Assembly: GCA_036386415.1 (NCBI GenBank)
Contig: DASVVT010000027.1
Coordinates: 1 to 64,000 of the forward strand
Origin: DASVVT01 sp036386415
GTDB taxonomy: Bacteria > Acidobacteriota > Blastocatellia > Pyrinomonadales > Pyrinomonadaceae
Reading direction: 5' to 3'
Length of the DNA stretch: 64,000 bases
In this document: piece by piece, positions 35,150-44,406 of the stretch
Numbering within the stretch: the stretch's first letter is position 1
How the letters are laid out: each line of letters starts with the position of its first letter
Notes under the pieces: model-generated
Seen by the model: the letters and a program-made list of their open reading frames with translations, nothing else
What the model was told of the DNA's origin: nothing
Databases searched by the model: none
Position numbers and translations under genes: made by a program

Positions 35150-36292
35150 TCACCACCTCTCCCTCATCGCGTAGTTCTTTGGCAGCTCAACGAGGAGTGC
35201 GCGGCGGGAGTGGCGCATGGAGTCGTGTATGAAGCAGACGTGCGTGCACCAGCAGGCGCGTCCGCCGTCAATCGCGTCGAGCTCCCTGCGACGCTCCTCT
35301 GCCTCCCAGAGACGGCCAAAGTCGTAATCGTAATCCGCGAGTGTCGCAAACTTTTCACGCAGCTCACAGGCGCGCACGTCGCCGTTATAATCTATGACGG
35401 CGACGGTTTCGCCAGCCGTGCAGGGGAAGGGCCAGGCGGTCGGAGTCTGAAAGTTGGCGTGCTGCGTGCGATAGTGCGTCGTGATCGCGCCGACGTAGGC
35501 GATTGTCTTGACGAAGCGGCGGCTCGCTTCATCATCGGCAAACATGCGGCTGGCGTAGCGCTTCGTGAGCCGCGCGGCGCGACGGTACATTTCCGGCAGA
35601 ACTTCCGGGGGCACATTCTTGATCGCATCGCCCGTCGGCGTGTCGCCGCGAATGATGTTGAAGTACTGGCCGTCCAGACGGAAGTTCTCCCAGAGAAAGT
35701 CTGAGAGACGTTCGATCTCCGCATAATTCTCCGCGCACACGACCGTGTTGACGTTGAGGCGAAAGCGGTCTCGGTATCTCTCTTTGAGTGGATAAAGAGA
35801 GCGTATGCAATCGAGCGTCTTTCCCCAGTGCCCCGGCACGCCGCGTACGCGATCATGCGTCTCACCAAGCCCGTCGAGCGCGATGTTCAAGTAGAGATCG
35901 AGCAATGGATGATTGGAGAGCGCGTGATCCACCGTCTCGTAAACGCGCTCCTTGATGAGCCCGTTGGTCGGGATGATGATGCGATTGACGTGATTGTTCG
36001 TGACGAACGTGTCTATGATCTGCGGCACATCGCGGCGCAGGGTCGGCTCTCCGCCCGAAAGCCAGAGGTCTGTGACGGGCGGCATCGTCTGCGAGATTTT
36101 TTCAATCTGCTCGAAGGTGAGGTCGCCCGGCTGGTTCAGCTCCTCGTGATAAAAGCAGGTCTTGCAGAAAGAGTTGCAGCGCGAAGTGACGAAGAGTATG
36201 ACCGTGCCCAGTTGCCGCTCACGCTTCGAAGAGCGTAGCAGTTGAATCAATTGTGCGGCTTTATTGGGCACGACGCGCTGTTTCCGTGGCAT
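35150..36292 (-). CDS. radical SAM protein with C-terminal Cys cluster
   Basis: The protein is 380 aa. The SAM-binding [4Fe-4S] motif CNSFCKTC lies near residue 37, followed by LWLSGGEPTLR and IIIPTNGL, typical of the radical SAM barrel. A later Cys set (FPCTAGE, RACELREKF, ACWCTHVC) suggests a SPASM-like second cluster. The substrate is unknown. Its start lies inside the 3' end of the upstream glycosyltransferase gene (32-bp overlap), so the two act together in all likelihood, perhaps on a lipid or glycolipid (inference). Confidence 0.85.
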   Translation of the reverse strand: MPRKQRVVPNKAAQLIQLLRSSKRERQLGTVILFVTSRCNSFCKTCFYHEELNQPGDLTFEQIEKISQTMPPVTDLWLSGGEPTLRRDVPQIIDTFVTNNHVNRIIIPTNGLIKERVYETVDHALSNHPLLDLYLNIALDGLGETHDRVRGVPGHWGKTLDCIRSLYPLKERYRDRFRLNVNTVVCAENYAEIERLSDFLWENFRLDGQYFNIIRGDTPTGDAIKNVPPEVLPEMYRRAARLTKRYASRMFADDEASRRFVKTIAYVGAITTHYRTQHANFQTPTAWPFPCTAGETVAVIDYNGDVRACELREKFATLADYDYDFGRLWEAEERRRELDAIDGGRACWCTHVCFIHDSMRHSRRALLVELPKNYAMRERW

Positions 36293-37520
36293 TGATAGTC
36301 TCTTCAGATCGAACGCGAGGAATAATGACAGTTTCCTTCGGCGATTTCAATTCGTAGCTGATGCCGCGCCACCTGATGCGACGCGAAAAGGCCGCGGCCA
36401 AGGTATTGTAAAGATAGATTGCGGAAGCGAGCGGCCACAGCAACAGTTGCGCGGGCGCGTCGCGGTCGAGGTCTGCGCGATGCGGCGCGAGCGCCAACAT
36501 CACGGCGCGAAGGCGTAGATATGCTTTCCATACTCCGAGCAGGTAGATGATCGTAAGGAGTGTGAGCGGCGCGACGAATGAGAGGCCGAGCGCGGCGCGA
36601 ATGATGACGAGCGAGAGACCGCCGAAGAAGACGAGCACGAAGAGAAGGCTGCCTAAGAGTGCCGCTTTCCAGAGATGCGGCGCGTACACGCGTGTGATCT
36701 TCATCTGGCGGGTGGTGAATTCCAGTAGCTCTCGAAAGCTGCAATCATCAAACGATGCGGTGAGGCAGCAGGGCGTGAAATGGATTGGAAGCTTTGCGCG
36801 CTTCAACGCTCGCGTCATGGCGAAATCATCAGAGAGCGCGCCGCGCCACTCGTCCATCATGTTGAGACGCTCGAAGGTCGTGCGGCGAATGGCGGTCGAG
36901 CCGCCCCAGCAGAAGTTCTGACCCGTGCGCTCTCCGAGCGCAGAGGCGATGGAAGCGTTCCACACCGCGCGCAGGCGCGAAGCGAGGCCGCCCCGTACCG
37001 GTATGAACCAGCGATAGCCTGTCACTGCGCCCAACGCGCCTTCATCCGCGAGCGGTGCGACCAAAGAGGACAGCCAGTACGGGTCCGGGCGCGCATCTGT
37101 ATCGACGAAAACAAAGAGCTCGCTTAAGGAATCGGCCTGAAGGACAGCCGCGCGAAGGTTGTGTACCTTCTGGCCGCACGCCTTCGCCTCGCCTGCGACA
37201 CAGACGCGCGCTCGCGCCGTGCTTTGAGGCTCCAGTTCCCGTCTCACTTCTTCGATAACTGCGAACGCTGGATCAGCGCCGCTATCCGAGACGAAAATGA
37301 TCTCATAAGCGGGGTATTGTTGAATGAAGAGTGCACTGATGTTCTCTCGCAATCCCTGATCGAGCCCCCTGCAAGGGGCAATGATAGTGGCAAACGGCGC
37401 GAAGCCCTCTCTCTCTTTCGCCATCTCGCTCCGTACATAGGCGAGATACCGCACCCCACCCCTGAGCGAGACAATGCCCAGCCACACGACCAGCGCTGCG
37501 AAGAGATAGAAGACTAACAT
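36261..37520 (-). CDS. membrane glycosyltransferase, GT2/ceramide-glucosyltransferase type
   Basis: The protein is 419 aa. An N-terminal membrane helix is followed by the GT-A fold: IIAPCRGLDQGLRENISAL, the first Asp in IIFVSDSGADPAF, the DxD in VFVDTDARPD, a later Asp in GALSDDFAMT and the TRQMKITR segment standing for the QxxRW motif. Three or so helices close the chain. This is the pattern of GT21-like enzymes (ceramide or hopanoid glucosyltransferases). Cytoplasmic-membrane glycolipid synthesis is likely. It overlaps the radical SAM gene downstream. Confidence 0.85.
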   Translation of the reverse strand: MLVFYLFAALVVWLGIVSLRGGVRYLAYVRSEMAKEREGFAPFATIIAPCRGLDQGLRENISALFIQQYPAYEIIFVSDSGADPAFAVIEEVRRELEPQSTARARVCVAGEAKACGQKVHNLRAAVLQADSLSELFVFVDTDARPDPYWLSSLVAPLADEGALGAVTGYRWFIPVRGGLASRLRAVWNASIASALGERTGQNFCWGGSTAIRRTTFERLNMMDEWRGALSDDFAMTRALKRAKLPIHFTPCCLTASFDDCSFRELLEFTTRQMKITRVYAPHLWKAALLGSLLFVLVFFGGLSLVIIRAALGLSFVAPLTLLTIIYLLGVWKAYLRLRAVMLALAPHRADLDRDAPAQLLLWPLASAIYLYNTLAAAFSRRIRWRGISYELKSPKETVIIPRVRSEETINATETARRAQ

Positions 37521-37530
37521 AAAACTACAG

Positions 37531-37605
37531 ATGTCAGATGCTGGATGTCAGATGTTAGCAATCAAACCAGAGTTACTGACATCCAGCATCCAGCATCTGA
37601 CATCT
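37531..37605. repeat. heptamer inverted-repeat element 7 (GATGTCA/GATGCTG)
   Basis: Left arm units GATGTCA, GATGCTG, GATGTCA, GATGTTA; right arm (37576-37605) TGACATC/CAGCATC units. It fills the nuoN-glycosyltransferase spacer. The nuoN stop codon (TAG, 37604-37606) lies at its edge. Confidence 0.85.
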
Positions 37606-39166
37606 ATTGTAGTGCGATGGCTCCGGCTTCGGCGAACTGTTTCATCAGTTCTTGTGCGGCATTGATGAAGGGCTGCGGGTAGATGCCTATGAAGATGATC
37701 CCGACGAGCGCGACGACGAGCGCCGTACGGAGCGCTGGCGAGAGCGAGAGCGGGCGATCATCGGCCACGCGCTCGCCCAGGTACATCACTTTGATGAAGC
37801 GCACGTAGTAGTAGAATGAGATGACCGTGTTGATGATAGCCCACCCGGCCAGCCAGTAGTACCACGTCTTGCCGTCTGTGTCGCCGCGCTTCAGGAGTCC
37901 CCAGAAGAGGAAATACTTCCCTATGAAACCGCCCGTCGCCGGAAGACCGCCCAAAGAGAGCATGAAGATCGCCATCATCGCGGCTATCCCTGGCGCTTTC
38001 TGCGCCAGTCCCATCATGTCGTCAACGTTGTCGCCGATGATGCCGCGCCGCCTGAGACTGATGATGACGCCGAATGCTCCCATGTTCATCAGCGTGTAGA
38101 CCAGCAGGTAGATGACGAGCCCCGTGTAGCCGAAGCTGTTTCCGGCAATGATGCCGAGCAACAAATAGCCTGCGTTCGAGATTGAAGAGTAGGCCAGGAG
38201 CCGCTTCGAGTTCTCCTGCGTGACGGCAGCCCAGTTGCCGACGAAGATCGTGATCGCCGCGACCAGACCCAGAAGCGGAGCCCAATCCACACGCATGCCG
38301 CCGAGCGCTTCGATGAAGATGCGCGCGTAGAGCGCAAAGCTCGCCGCCTTCGAGCCCGTCGAGAGAAACGCCGTCACGGAAGTGGGCGCGCCTTCGTAAG
38401 CGTCGGGTGCCCACATGTGAAAAGGCACGGCGCTGATCTTGAAGAACAACCCGGCGGCCAGAGAGATCATGCCGAGCAGCAGCAGCGGACGCAGAGGGAG
38501 CGGCGAGCCTTCGGTGGGTGTGGCCGCCATTGTCTCCGCAATCTTCGCCCCGATCTCACCCAGGTTCGTCGAGCCCGCGATGCCGTAGAGCAGCGACATG
38601 CCGTAGAGCAGGATGCCGGAGGAGAACGCGCCGAGTAGGAAATACTTCATCGCCGCTTCGTTCGAGCGCTTCTCGCGCTTGGTGAAGGCGACGAGGACGT
38701 AGAAGGTGAGCGCCATCAATTCCAGGCTGATGTAGAGCGAGATCAGATCGTAGCCGCAGGCGAGGAACATCATCCCGACGGTGGCAAACAGAACAAGCGC
38801 GTAATACTCCCCGTGCTGCTCGCCCTCTATGTCCAGGTAGCGCGTCGAGATGCCAATCGCCAGCGCGGCGGCGATGAGAAAGATGATCTTGAACGTGATC
38901 GCAAAGCCGTCTATGCGCACCATCCCGTAGAACCCGTCGAGCGGGAAGAATGCCCTGCCCGTGTACCACAGGAGGCCGAGCGAGACGGCGGCCAGAGCCA
39001 ACCCGACGAGCGCAAAGTAGGCCGTCACCTTGCTCTTTTGATACGGCAGGATGACTTCCATCACGAGCGCAACGCATGCGCACACCGTCAGGATCAACTC
39101 CGGCGCAACGAGCTGCAACTCGCCGACATTAAAGAGCGCGGTGCTGGAGGCTTGAAGAAGAAGCAT
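37604..39166 (-). CDS. nuoN: NADH-quinone oxidoreductase subunit N
   Basis: The protein is 520 aa with about 14 membrane helices. Antiporter-like core signatures are present: the Glu in LISLYISLELMALTFYVLVAF, a Lys in FFKISAVPFHMWAPDAYEGAPT, and ENSKRLLAYSSISNAGYLLLG. It forms one of the proton-pumping modules of complex I in the cytoplasmic membrane. It ends the local nuo run. The gene lacks a clear Shine-Dalgarno because its upstream sequence is heptamer repeat. Confidence 0.95.
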   Translation of the reverse strand: MLLLQASSTALFNVGELQLVAPELILTVCACVALVMEVILPYQKSKVTAYFALVGLALAAVSLGLLWYTGRAFFPLDGFYGMVRIDGFAITFKIIFLIAAALAIGISTRYLDIEGEQHGEYYALVLFATVGMMFLACGYDLISLYISLELMALTFYVLVAFTKREKRSNEAAMKYFLLGAFSSGILLYGMSLLYGIAGSTNLGEIGAKIAETMAATPTEGSPLPLRPLLLLGMISLAAGLFFKISAVPFHMWAPDAYEGAPTSVTAFLSTGSKAASFALYARIFIEALGGMRVDWAPLLGLVAAITIFVGNWAAVTQENSKRLLAYSSISNAGYLLLGIIAGNSFGYTGLVIYLLVYTLMNMGAFGVIISLRRRGIIGDNVDDMMGLAQKAPGIAAMMAIFMLSLGGLPATGGFIGKYFLFWGLLKRGDTDGKTWYYWLAGWAIINTVISFYYYVRFIKVMYLGERVADDRPLSLSPALRTALVVALVGIIFIGIYPQPFINAAQELMKQFAEAGAIALQ

Positions 39167-39171
39167 AATTA

Positions 39172-39299
39172 AGTAGTCAGTAAACAGTAGTCAGTAGTCA
39201 GTAGAAAAGCATCAGCTAGCGAATCATTAGAGTTTCAGCGACAGCGGCAGCCAGCGCGAGAGCGCCTACTGGCTACTGTCTACTGGCTACTGACTACTG
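39172..39299. repeat. heptamer inverted-repeat element 8 (CAGTAGT), loop shared with element 17
   Basis: Left arm 39172-39203, right arm 39266-39299. The loop (about 39204-39265) is nearly identical to that of the element at 48585-48714, differing mainly in a few bases after CAGCGACAGCG. The right arm encodes the last residues and stop of nuoM. Confidence 0.9.
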
Positions 39300-40998
39300 T
39301 TTTCGCCGCTCGTTCCGGCGGCGCTCCTCCCGGCGCAGTCATGCCCGGAATCGGATAGTTCGGGCGGATGTGCTTGACGACCGAGGCGACAGGGCGCTGT
39401 ATGTAATCAATAAAGGTTTTGGGATAGATTCCGATCCAGAGCGACATGACGACGAGCGGGATCATGTAAGCCCACTCGCGCCCCGAAAGGTCTGGCAAGT
39501 CCTTGTTCTTCGGATTATCAATGTTACCGAAGAACATGCGTTGATAGAGCCAGAGCATATAGCCCGCGTTCAGGATGATGCCGAGCGCGGCCCAGCCAGC
39601 CCACCACGGGTTCGCCTCAAACGCCCCTCGCATCGCCAGAAACTCCGAGATGAAGACGCACAGCAGGGGGAGCCCGATGGCCGTCATCGCCATTGAGAGA
39701 AAGACCGCCGCGTAGCCCGGCATGACGTGCGAGAGTCCTCCGAACTCCGCCACGTTGCGCGTGTGGCGGCGCTCGTAGATGATGCCGACCAGCAGAAAGA
39801 GTGCGCCCGAATAGATGCCGTGGTTGATCATGTGGAGCACCGCGCCGTTCACGCCGTTCGGGTTCAGCGCGAAGAGTCCGAGGATCACAATGCCCATCGA
39901 CGAGACGGAAGAATAGGCGACCAGTTTCTTTATATCGCCGTCCCGTTTGACGACGAAGTACATCGCGGCCAGCGCCCCGTAGATGATGCCGATGATCGCC
40001 AGGCAGACCATCACGCTCCGCACGCCGAAACTGCCGAAGAAGGCCTCGTCGGCTGACGCACGCGGAAACATCGGCAGGTTGAAGCGGAAGAAGCCGTAGG
40101 TTCCGAGTTTCAGCAGGATGCCCGCGAGGATGACAGACCCTGCGGTCGGCGCTTCGACGTGCGCGTCCGGCAGCCAGGTGTGAAACGGCCACATCGGCAC
40201 TTTGATCGCAAAGCCGAGCGCGAAGGCGAAGAACAGCAGCACTTCGAGCGTCGTCACAGTTCCAGGCGAAAGGATAGAGCCTATCGCCTGCATGTAGAGG
40301 ATATTGAAATTGCCCGTGCCGTTGGCCGCCGCCTGCTGCAAGGTGCTTGAGACCATGTCGCGCGCCGCACCATTTCCGGCGAGCAGATCGAGCGTCGCCG
40401 GGGCGATACGGGAAGTCAAGGCCGTGTCCTGCGTCAGAAAATACATCTTGATGACGCCCAAAAGCATCACGACCGAGCCCACGAGCGTGTAGAGAAAGAA
40501 CTTGATCGCAGCATACAGGCGTCGCTCGCCGCCCCAGATGCCGATCAGAAAGTACATCGGGACGAGCGAGACCTCGAAGAAGAGATAGAACAGAAACAGA
40601 TCCATCGACGCGAAGACGCCGACGACAGCCGTCTGCAACAGCAGCAGCAGAGCATAGTATTCCTTCTCGCGCTTCTCTATATATTTCCAGGAGGAGAGCG
40701 CAGAGATGACGCCGAGCAGCGTCGTCAGGACGATCAGCAGCACGGCCACCCCGTCCGCGCCCATCTGGTAACGCGCCCCGATCACAGGAATCCAGCGCAA
40801 ATCTTCCAGGAACTGGAAGCCTCCCTGCGCGCGGTCGTAAGCGAAGAGCAGCAGCGAGACCACGAACGTCAGGCCAAACCAGAGGGTCGTGAACTGCTTG
40901 ATAAGCTTCGACTGGTGCTTCTTAAAGAGCGCGAGGATGATGACCGCGCCGACCGCAGGCAGCCATGTGATGATGGAGAGAAGATACTTAATTGTCAC
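39280..40998 (-). CDS. nuoM: NADH-quinone oxidoreductase subunit M
   Basis: The protein is 572 aa with about 14 membrane helices. Key segments: FLFYLFFEVSLVPMYFLIGIWGG with the conserved Glu, IKVPMWPFHTWLPDAHVEAPT with the conserved Lys, and KLVAYSSVSSMGIVILGLFAL. It is a proton-pumping antiporter-like module of complex I. The last residues TVVSSQ and the TAG stop are read from the adjoining heptamer repeat, so the native C-terminus may once have ended differently. It lies between nuoL and nuoN in the usual order. Confidence 0.96.
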   Translation of the reverse strand: MTIKYLLSIITWLPAVGAVIILALFKKHQSKLIKQFTTLWFGLTFVVSLLLFAYDRAQGGFQFLEDLRWIPVIGARYQMGADGVAVLLIVLTTLLGVISALSSWKYIEKREKEYYALLLLLQTAVVGVFASMDLFLFYLFFEVSLVPMYFLIGIWGGERRLYAAIKFFLYTLVGSVVMLLGVIKMYFLTQDTALTSRIAPATLDLLAGNGAARDMVSSTLQQAAANGTGNFNILYMQAIGSILSPGTVTTLEVLLFFAFALGFAIKVPMWPFHTWLPDAHVEAPTAGSVILAGILLKLGTYGFFRFNLPMFPRASADEAFFGSFGVRSVMVCLAIIGIIYGALAAMYFVVKRDGDIKKLVAYSSVSSMGIVILGLFALNPNGVNGAVLHMINHGIYSGALFLLVGIIYERRHTRNVAEFGGLSHVMPGYAAVFLSMAMTAIGLPLLCVFISEFLAMRGAFEANPWWAGWAALGIILNAGYMLWLYQRMFFGNIDNPKNKDLPDLSGREWAYMIPLVVMSLWIGIYPKTFIDYIQRPVASVVKHIRPNYPIPGMTAPGGAPPERAAKTVVSSQ

Positions 40999-41085
40999 TG
41001 ATGTCTCCCGTCAGAACTTTAGCCTTGAGATTCCCGGTTCAAGAATCTGAGTTTTCAAATTCAAGAGGGTGTCTAAAAAAGAAGG

Positions 41086-41188
41086 GATTTAAACGCAGAG
41101 TACGCAAAGTCTGGCGCGCAAAGGGCGCAAAGGAGTTGTCCTCTGCATCCTGTGCGTCTTTCTCCTTAGCGTCCTTTGCGTTTAAATC
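41086..41188. repeat. CGCAAAG-type inverted repeat between nuoM and nuoL
   Basis: GATTTAAACGCAGAGTACGC at the left and its near complement ending GCGTTTAAATC at the right; inside are CGCAAAGG-like tandem units. It is like the heptamer elements in form but has a unit nearer 8-9 bp. Confidence 0.75.
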
Positions 41189-41215
41189 TCCCCTCACCGC
41201 TCTCTCTACTCCTCT

Positions 41216-43813
41216 TTATTGTCGCAAGCTGCGCAGGGCTGTCCAGATGTCGCCGCCGAAGAAGAGGGCGACGGCCATGATGAGCCCGATCACCATGACG
41301 AGCGCGTAGTTCTGCGTCAGGCCGGTCTGCGAAGCGCGAATCAGAGGCGACATCAGGCGCGTGATAAATCCGGCGATGGTGTTGACCAGACCATCGACGA
41401 TATATTTGTCCGCCCCGCCCGTCAGTACGCTCAGTTTGCGCGTCAGCCAGGCAGAGCCGTTAACCGCGCCGTCGATGCCCTTTGAATCAACCGCGTAAAC
41501 GCCGCGCGCCGCATCCATCGTGCGCCGCGTAAAGAGCGCGCCGTAGAGTTCATCTACCCAGTACTTGTTGTAGCTGGCGCGGTAGATGGGGCCAAGCCGC
41601 GCCGCCCACACCGCAGGCAGACGCGGGTTCTTAACATAAAAGAGCCAGCCCAGCGCGATGCCAAAGCCTGCGACGACGAGCGAGATGATAATGAACAGCC
41701 ACTCTGCCGCCGTGTGGCTGCCGAGAGACTTCTCCGCCGCGTGTGCCAGATTGAACCCTGTATCGCCATAAGGCCCGGCGGCAGTCGCTTTGGCCGCGCC
41801 TTCATGCTGCCCGTGCTCTTCCATCGCGCCGCCTTCCGTGGTCGTCGGCAGCGGGGCATGCTCCTCACCTTTGACAGCCTCTTCGCTTGTCTCTTCGCCG
41901 AACCTGCCCGTCAAAGGGTTCCAGATGACAGGCTCGAGCCAGTTGACTATGTTCAGCCGACCGCCGACATGCTGGCCGCCCGCGAACGCAGGGCTGATGC
42001 CGACGAGCCCGCCGACGACTGCGAGCACGGCGAGCGCCGCGAGCGGAACCCACATCGAAGGCGGCGACTCGTGCGGCGTGTGTATTCGGTGATGATCGTG
42101 CGCGCCGCCATGCGCCGCGTGTGCATCATCTATTGGGCCGACATGTTCTCCGGGCTCGTGGCGCGGGCGATCACCGGCTGATTCCATGCGCGCATCGTGC
42201 GGCTTCAACCCTTCGTCGAAAGCGTGCGCGTGGGCTTCGTCTGCTTCGCCGCCCGCAGGCCGCTCTAGAAATCGCTCTTTGCCCCAGAAGGTCATGGCGA
42301 CGAGGCGCGTCATGTAAAAGGCCGTACAGGTCGCGGCGATGGTGGCGACCGCCCACAGAATCCACCCGCCCGGAATGTAGGTGGTCGAGGCGGCGTTCCA
42401 GAGAATCTCATCCTTCGACCAGAAGCCCGAAAACGGGATGATGCCGCAGATGGCGAGCCAGCCCGCCAGGAACGTCCAGTAGGTGTACGGCATGTACTTT
42501 TTCAGCCCGCCCATGCGCCGCATGTCCTGCTCATGATGCATGCCGTGAATGACCGAGCCCGCGCCGAGAAACATGAGGGCTTTGAAGAAGGCGTGCGTCA
42601 TGACATGAAAGATGCCGATGATGAACGCGCCGACGCCGCATGCCAGAAACATGAAGCCGAGCTGCGAGACGGTCGAGTAGGCCAGGACCTTCTTGATGTC
42701 GTTCTGCGTGATGCCGATGGTGGCGGCAAAGAGCGCCGTGGCCGCGCCGACAATCGCCACCACCAGCAGCATCGTCTGCGAGTGCTGGAAGATGACGTTG
42801 GTACGCGTCAACATGTAGAGCCCGGCGGTGACCATCGTCGCCGCATGAATCAAGGCGGAGACGGGCGTCGGCCCGGCCATCGCATCCGGCAGCCAGACGT
42901 GTAAAGGCAACTGCGCGGACTTGCCGCACGCGCCGATGAAGAGGCCGAGCGCGATCCAGGACATGAGCCCCCACTCTCCCAGATGCTCAACCGGAAGGGT
43001 GCGCGCCTGATCCATCACATTCACATACTGCGCCGTGCCAAAGGTCGCGATGACGGCGAAGACTGCGAGCGCGAATCCGAAGTCGCCGATGCGATTCGTG
43101 ATGAAAGCCTTGCGCGAGGCATCGCCCGCCTCCTTGCGGTCGAAGTAGTAGCCGATCAAAAGATAGGAGCAGAGGCCGACGCCCTCCCACCCGACGAACA
43201 TCATCAGGAAGTTCGAGCCCATCACGAGTACGAGCATCATGAACATGAAGAGGCCGAGGTAGGAGAAGAACCGATAAAAGCCAGGGTCGCCGTGCATGTA
43301 GCCGGTAGCGAAGACGAAGATGCAAAGCCCGACGCCCGTCACGATGAGCATGAAAACGGACGAGAGCGCATCGAGTTGGTAGCTCCACTCGACATCAAGC
43401 ACAGAGCCTTCCCCTCTACGCTCAGGCACATCAGGGCTGGCGAGGAGAATGGGAGCGTCGGGCTTCAACCCTCGCGCCTCACGCTCCCGCGCGGCTTGCT
43501 CAACGACTTGCCGTGTGGACTCGCTGCGCGCGCGCTCCTTCGTCCCCTGCGTCAGTTCAACCGCCCCGCCGGGAATCCAGGTGTACTTGAAAGCGCCGTC
43601 CTGGCTCGTCACGTAAGGCTTCGGCCAGATGGCATGATCGCTGAAGCCGTAGGAATAGACGGCCAGCAGGCTGATGAGAAACGCGAGCGCCACCGAACCC
43701 ACAGCGATCCCGCCGATGAGCCTTTCGGAGAAACGGAACTTGCGACCCAACAGGCCGTTGATGGCTGCGCCGACGAGCGGCAGAAGCGGAACAAGCCAGA
43801 TGAACTTATGCAT
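41216..43813 (-). CDS. nuoL: NADH-quinone oxidoreductase subunit L with His-rich loop
   Basis: The protein is 865 aa; NuoL is usually 600-700. The core is clear: LVMGSNFLMMFVGWEGVGLCSYLLIGYYF with the conserved Glu, SAQLPLHVWLPDAMAGPTPVSALIHAATMV with the conserved Lys, and the long lateral helix region at the C-terminus. Two insertions explain the length: a charged segment at about 85-150 and a His/Asp/Glu-rich loop at about 520-590 (HAHAFDEGLKPHDAR, DAHAAHGGAHDHHRIHTPHE). It pumps protons in complex I. The ATG is followed upstream by a heptamer hairpin. Confidence 0.95.
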   Translation of the reverse strand: MHKFIWLVPLLPLVGAAINGLLGRKFRFSERLIGGIAVGSVALAFLISLLAVYSYGFSDHAIWPKPYVTSQDGAFKYTWIPGGAVELTQGTKERARSESTRQVVEQAAREREARGLKPDAPILLASPDVPERRGEGSVLDVEWSYQLDALSSVFMLIVTGVGLCIFVFATGYMHGDPGFYRFFSYLGLFMFMMLVLVMGSNFLMMFVGWEGVGLCSYLLIGYYFDRKEAGDASRKAFITNRIGDFGFALAVFAVIATFGTAQYVNVMDQARTLPVEHLGEWGLMSWIALGLFIGACGKSAQLPLHVWLPDAMAGPTPVSALIHAATMVTAGLYMLTRTNVIFQHSQTMLLVVAIVGAATALFAATIGITQNDIKKVLAYSTVSQLGFMFLACGVGAFIIGIFHVMTHAFFKALMFLGAGSVIHGMHHEQDMRRMGGLKKYMPYTYWTFLAGWLAICGIIPFSGFWSKDEILWNAASTTYIPGGWILWAVATIAATCTAFYMTRLVAMTFWGKERFLERPAGGEADEAHAHAFDEGLKPHDARMESAGDRPRHEPGEHVGPIDDAHAAHGGAHDHHRIHTPHESPPSMWVPLAALAVLAVVGGLVGISPAFAGGQHVGGRLNIVNWLEPVIWNPLTGRFGEETSEEAVKGEEHAPLPTTTEGGAMEEHGQHEGAAKATAAGPYGDTGFNLAHAAEKSLGSHTAAEWLFIIISLVVAGFGIALGWLFYVKNPRLPAVWAARLGPIYRASYNKYWVDELYGALFTRRTMDAARGVYAVDSKGIDGAVNGSAWLTRKLSVLTGGADKYIVDGLVNTIAGFITRLMSPLIRASQTGLTQNYALVMVIGLIMAVALFFGGDIWTALRSLRQ

Positions 43814-43905
43814 TGTCAGTTATCCGTGGTCAGTTGTCCGTTGTTCGTTGTCGCTTGCGCGAGTTGTCTTTTGACAACTGACTACTGACAACGGACAACT
43901 GACTA
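43814..43905. repeat. heptamer inverted-repeat element 10 (GTCAGTT/GTCCGTT)
   Basis: Left units GTCAGTT, ATCCGTG, GTCAGTT, GTCCGTT, GTTCGTT; right units CAACTGA, CTACTGA, CAACGGA, CAACTGA. It fills the nuoK-nuoL gap and includes the nuoK stop codon (TAG, 43903-43905). Confidence 0.85.
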
Positions 43906-44319
43906 CCACTTGAGTAGATCAATCTCATCAATTGCGATCGTCTCCTTATTGCGGTAGAGCGCGATGACGATGCCCAGTCCGATGGCGGCCTCAGCCGCCG
44001 CGACGACGATGATGAAGACAGTGAACACCTGCCCGGCGACGGCGTTGGCATTGCCAGTGTCCTGTAAGTAGCGCGAGAAGGCTATGAAATTCAGGTTCGC
44101 GGCGTTGAGGATCAGCTCAATCGACATGAAGATGACGATGATGTTGCGACGCACGAGAACGCCCGCCACGCCAATGATAAAGAGCAGCGCGCCGATCACC
44201 AGGAACTTCGACAGATCAGGGTGCACAATGCCCTGCTTAACTATCTCGAAACGGCTCTCCGGCACATTCTCTGTGGCCTGTAACACGAGCGCGAAGACAG
44301 GGGCGATAAGGTTGCTCAT
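43903..44319 (-). CDS. nuoK: NADH-quinone oxidoreductase subunit K
   Basis: The protein is 138 aa. The last 100 residues are standard NuoK: three helices with FLVIGALLFIIGVAGVLVRRN, the conserved Glu in FMSIELILNAANLNF and the second Glu in IVVAAAEAAIGLGIVIALYR. The N-terminal 35 residues are additional. Small membrane subunit of complex I that takes part in proton transfer. Stop codon supplied by a heptamer element. Confidence 0.95.
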   Translation of the reverse strand: MSNLIAPVFALVLQATENVPESRFEIVKQGIVHPDLSKFLVIGALLFIIGVAGVLVRRNIIVIFMSIELILNAANLNFIAFSRYLQDTGNANAVAGQVFTVFIIVVAAAEAAIGLGIVIALYRNKETIAIDEIDLLKW

Positions 44320-44330
44320 AATTTACCACA

Positions 44331-44406
44331 AGGGATGAGGGCGGAGGGATGAGGGATGAAAAAGAAAACCCTCTTTCTTTTTATTCATCCCTCATCCCTC
44401 ATCCCT
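44331..44406. repeat. heptamer inverted-repeat element 11 (GGGATGA)
   Basis: Left arm of GGGATGA units, loop AAAAAGAAAACCCTCTTTCTTTTT, right arm of CATCCCT units. It occupies the nuoJ-nuoK gap and contributes the end of nuoJ (GMRDEG and TGA). Confidence 0.9.

Noticed and set aside
35150..36292. HpnH (adenosylhopane synthase)
   Set aside because: Radical SAM motif CNSFCKTC and the C-terminal Cys set do not fit HpnH, and no squalene-hopene genes are nearby.
42983..43888. 301-aa plus-strand ORF opposite nuoL
   Set aside because: Mirror frame of a high-GC membrane-protein gene, with the charged composition typical of such shadows.
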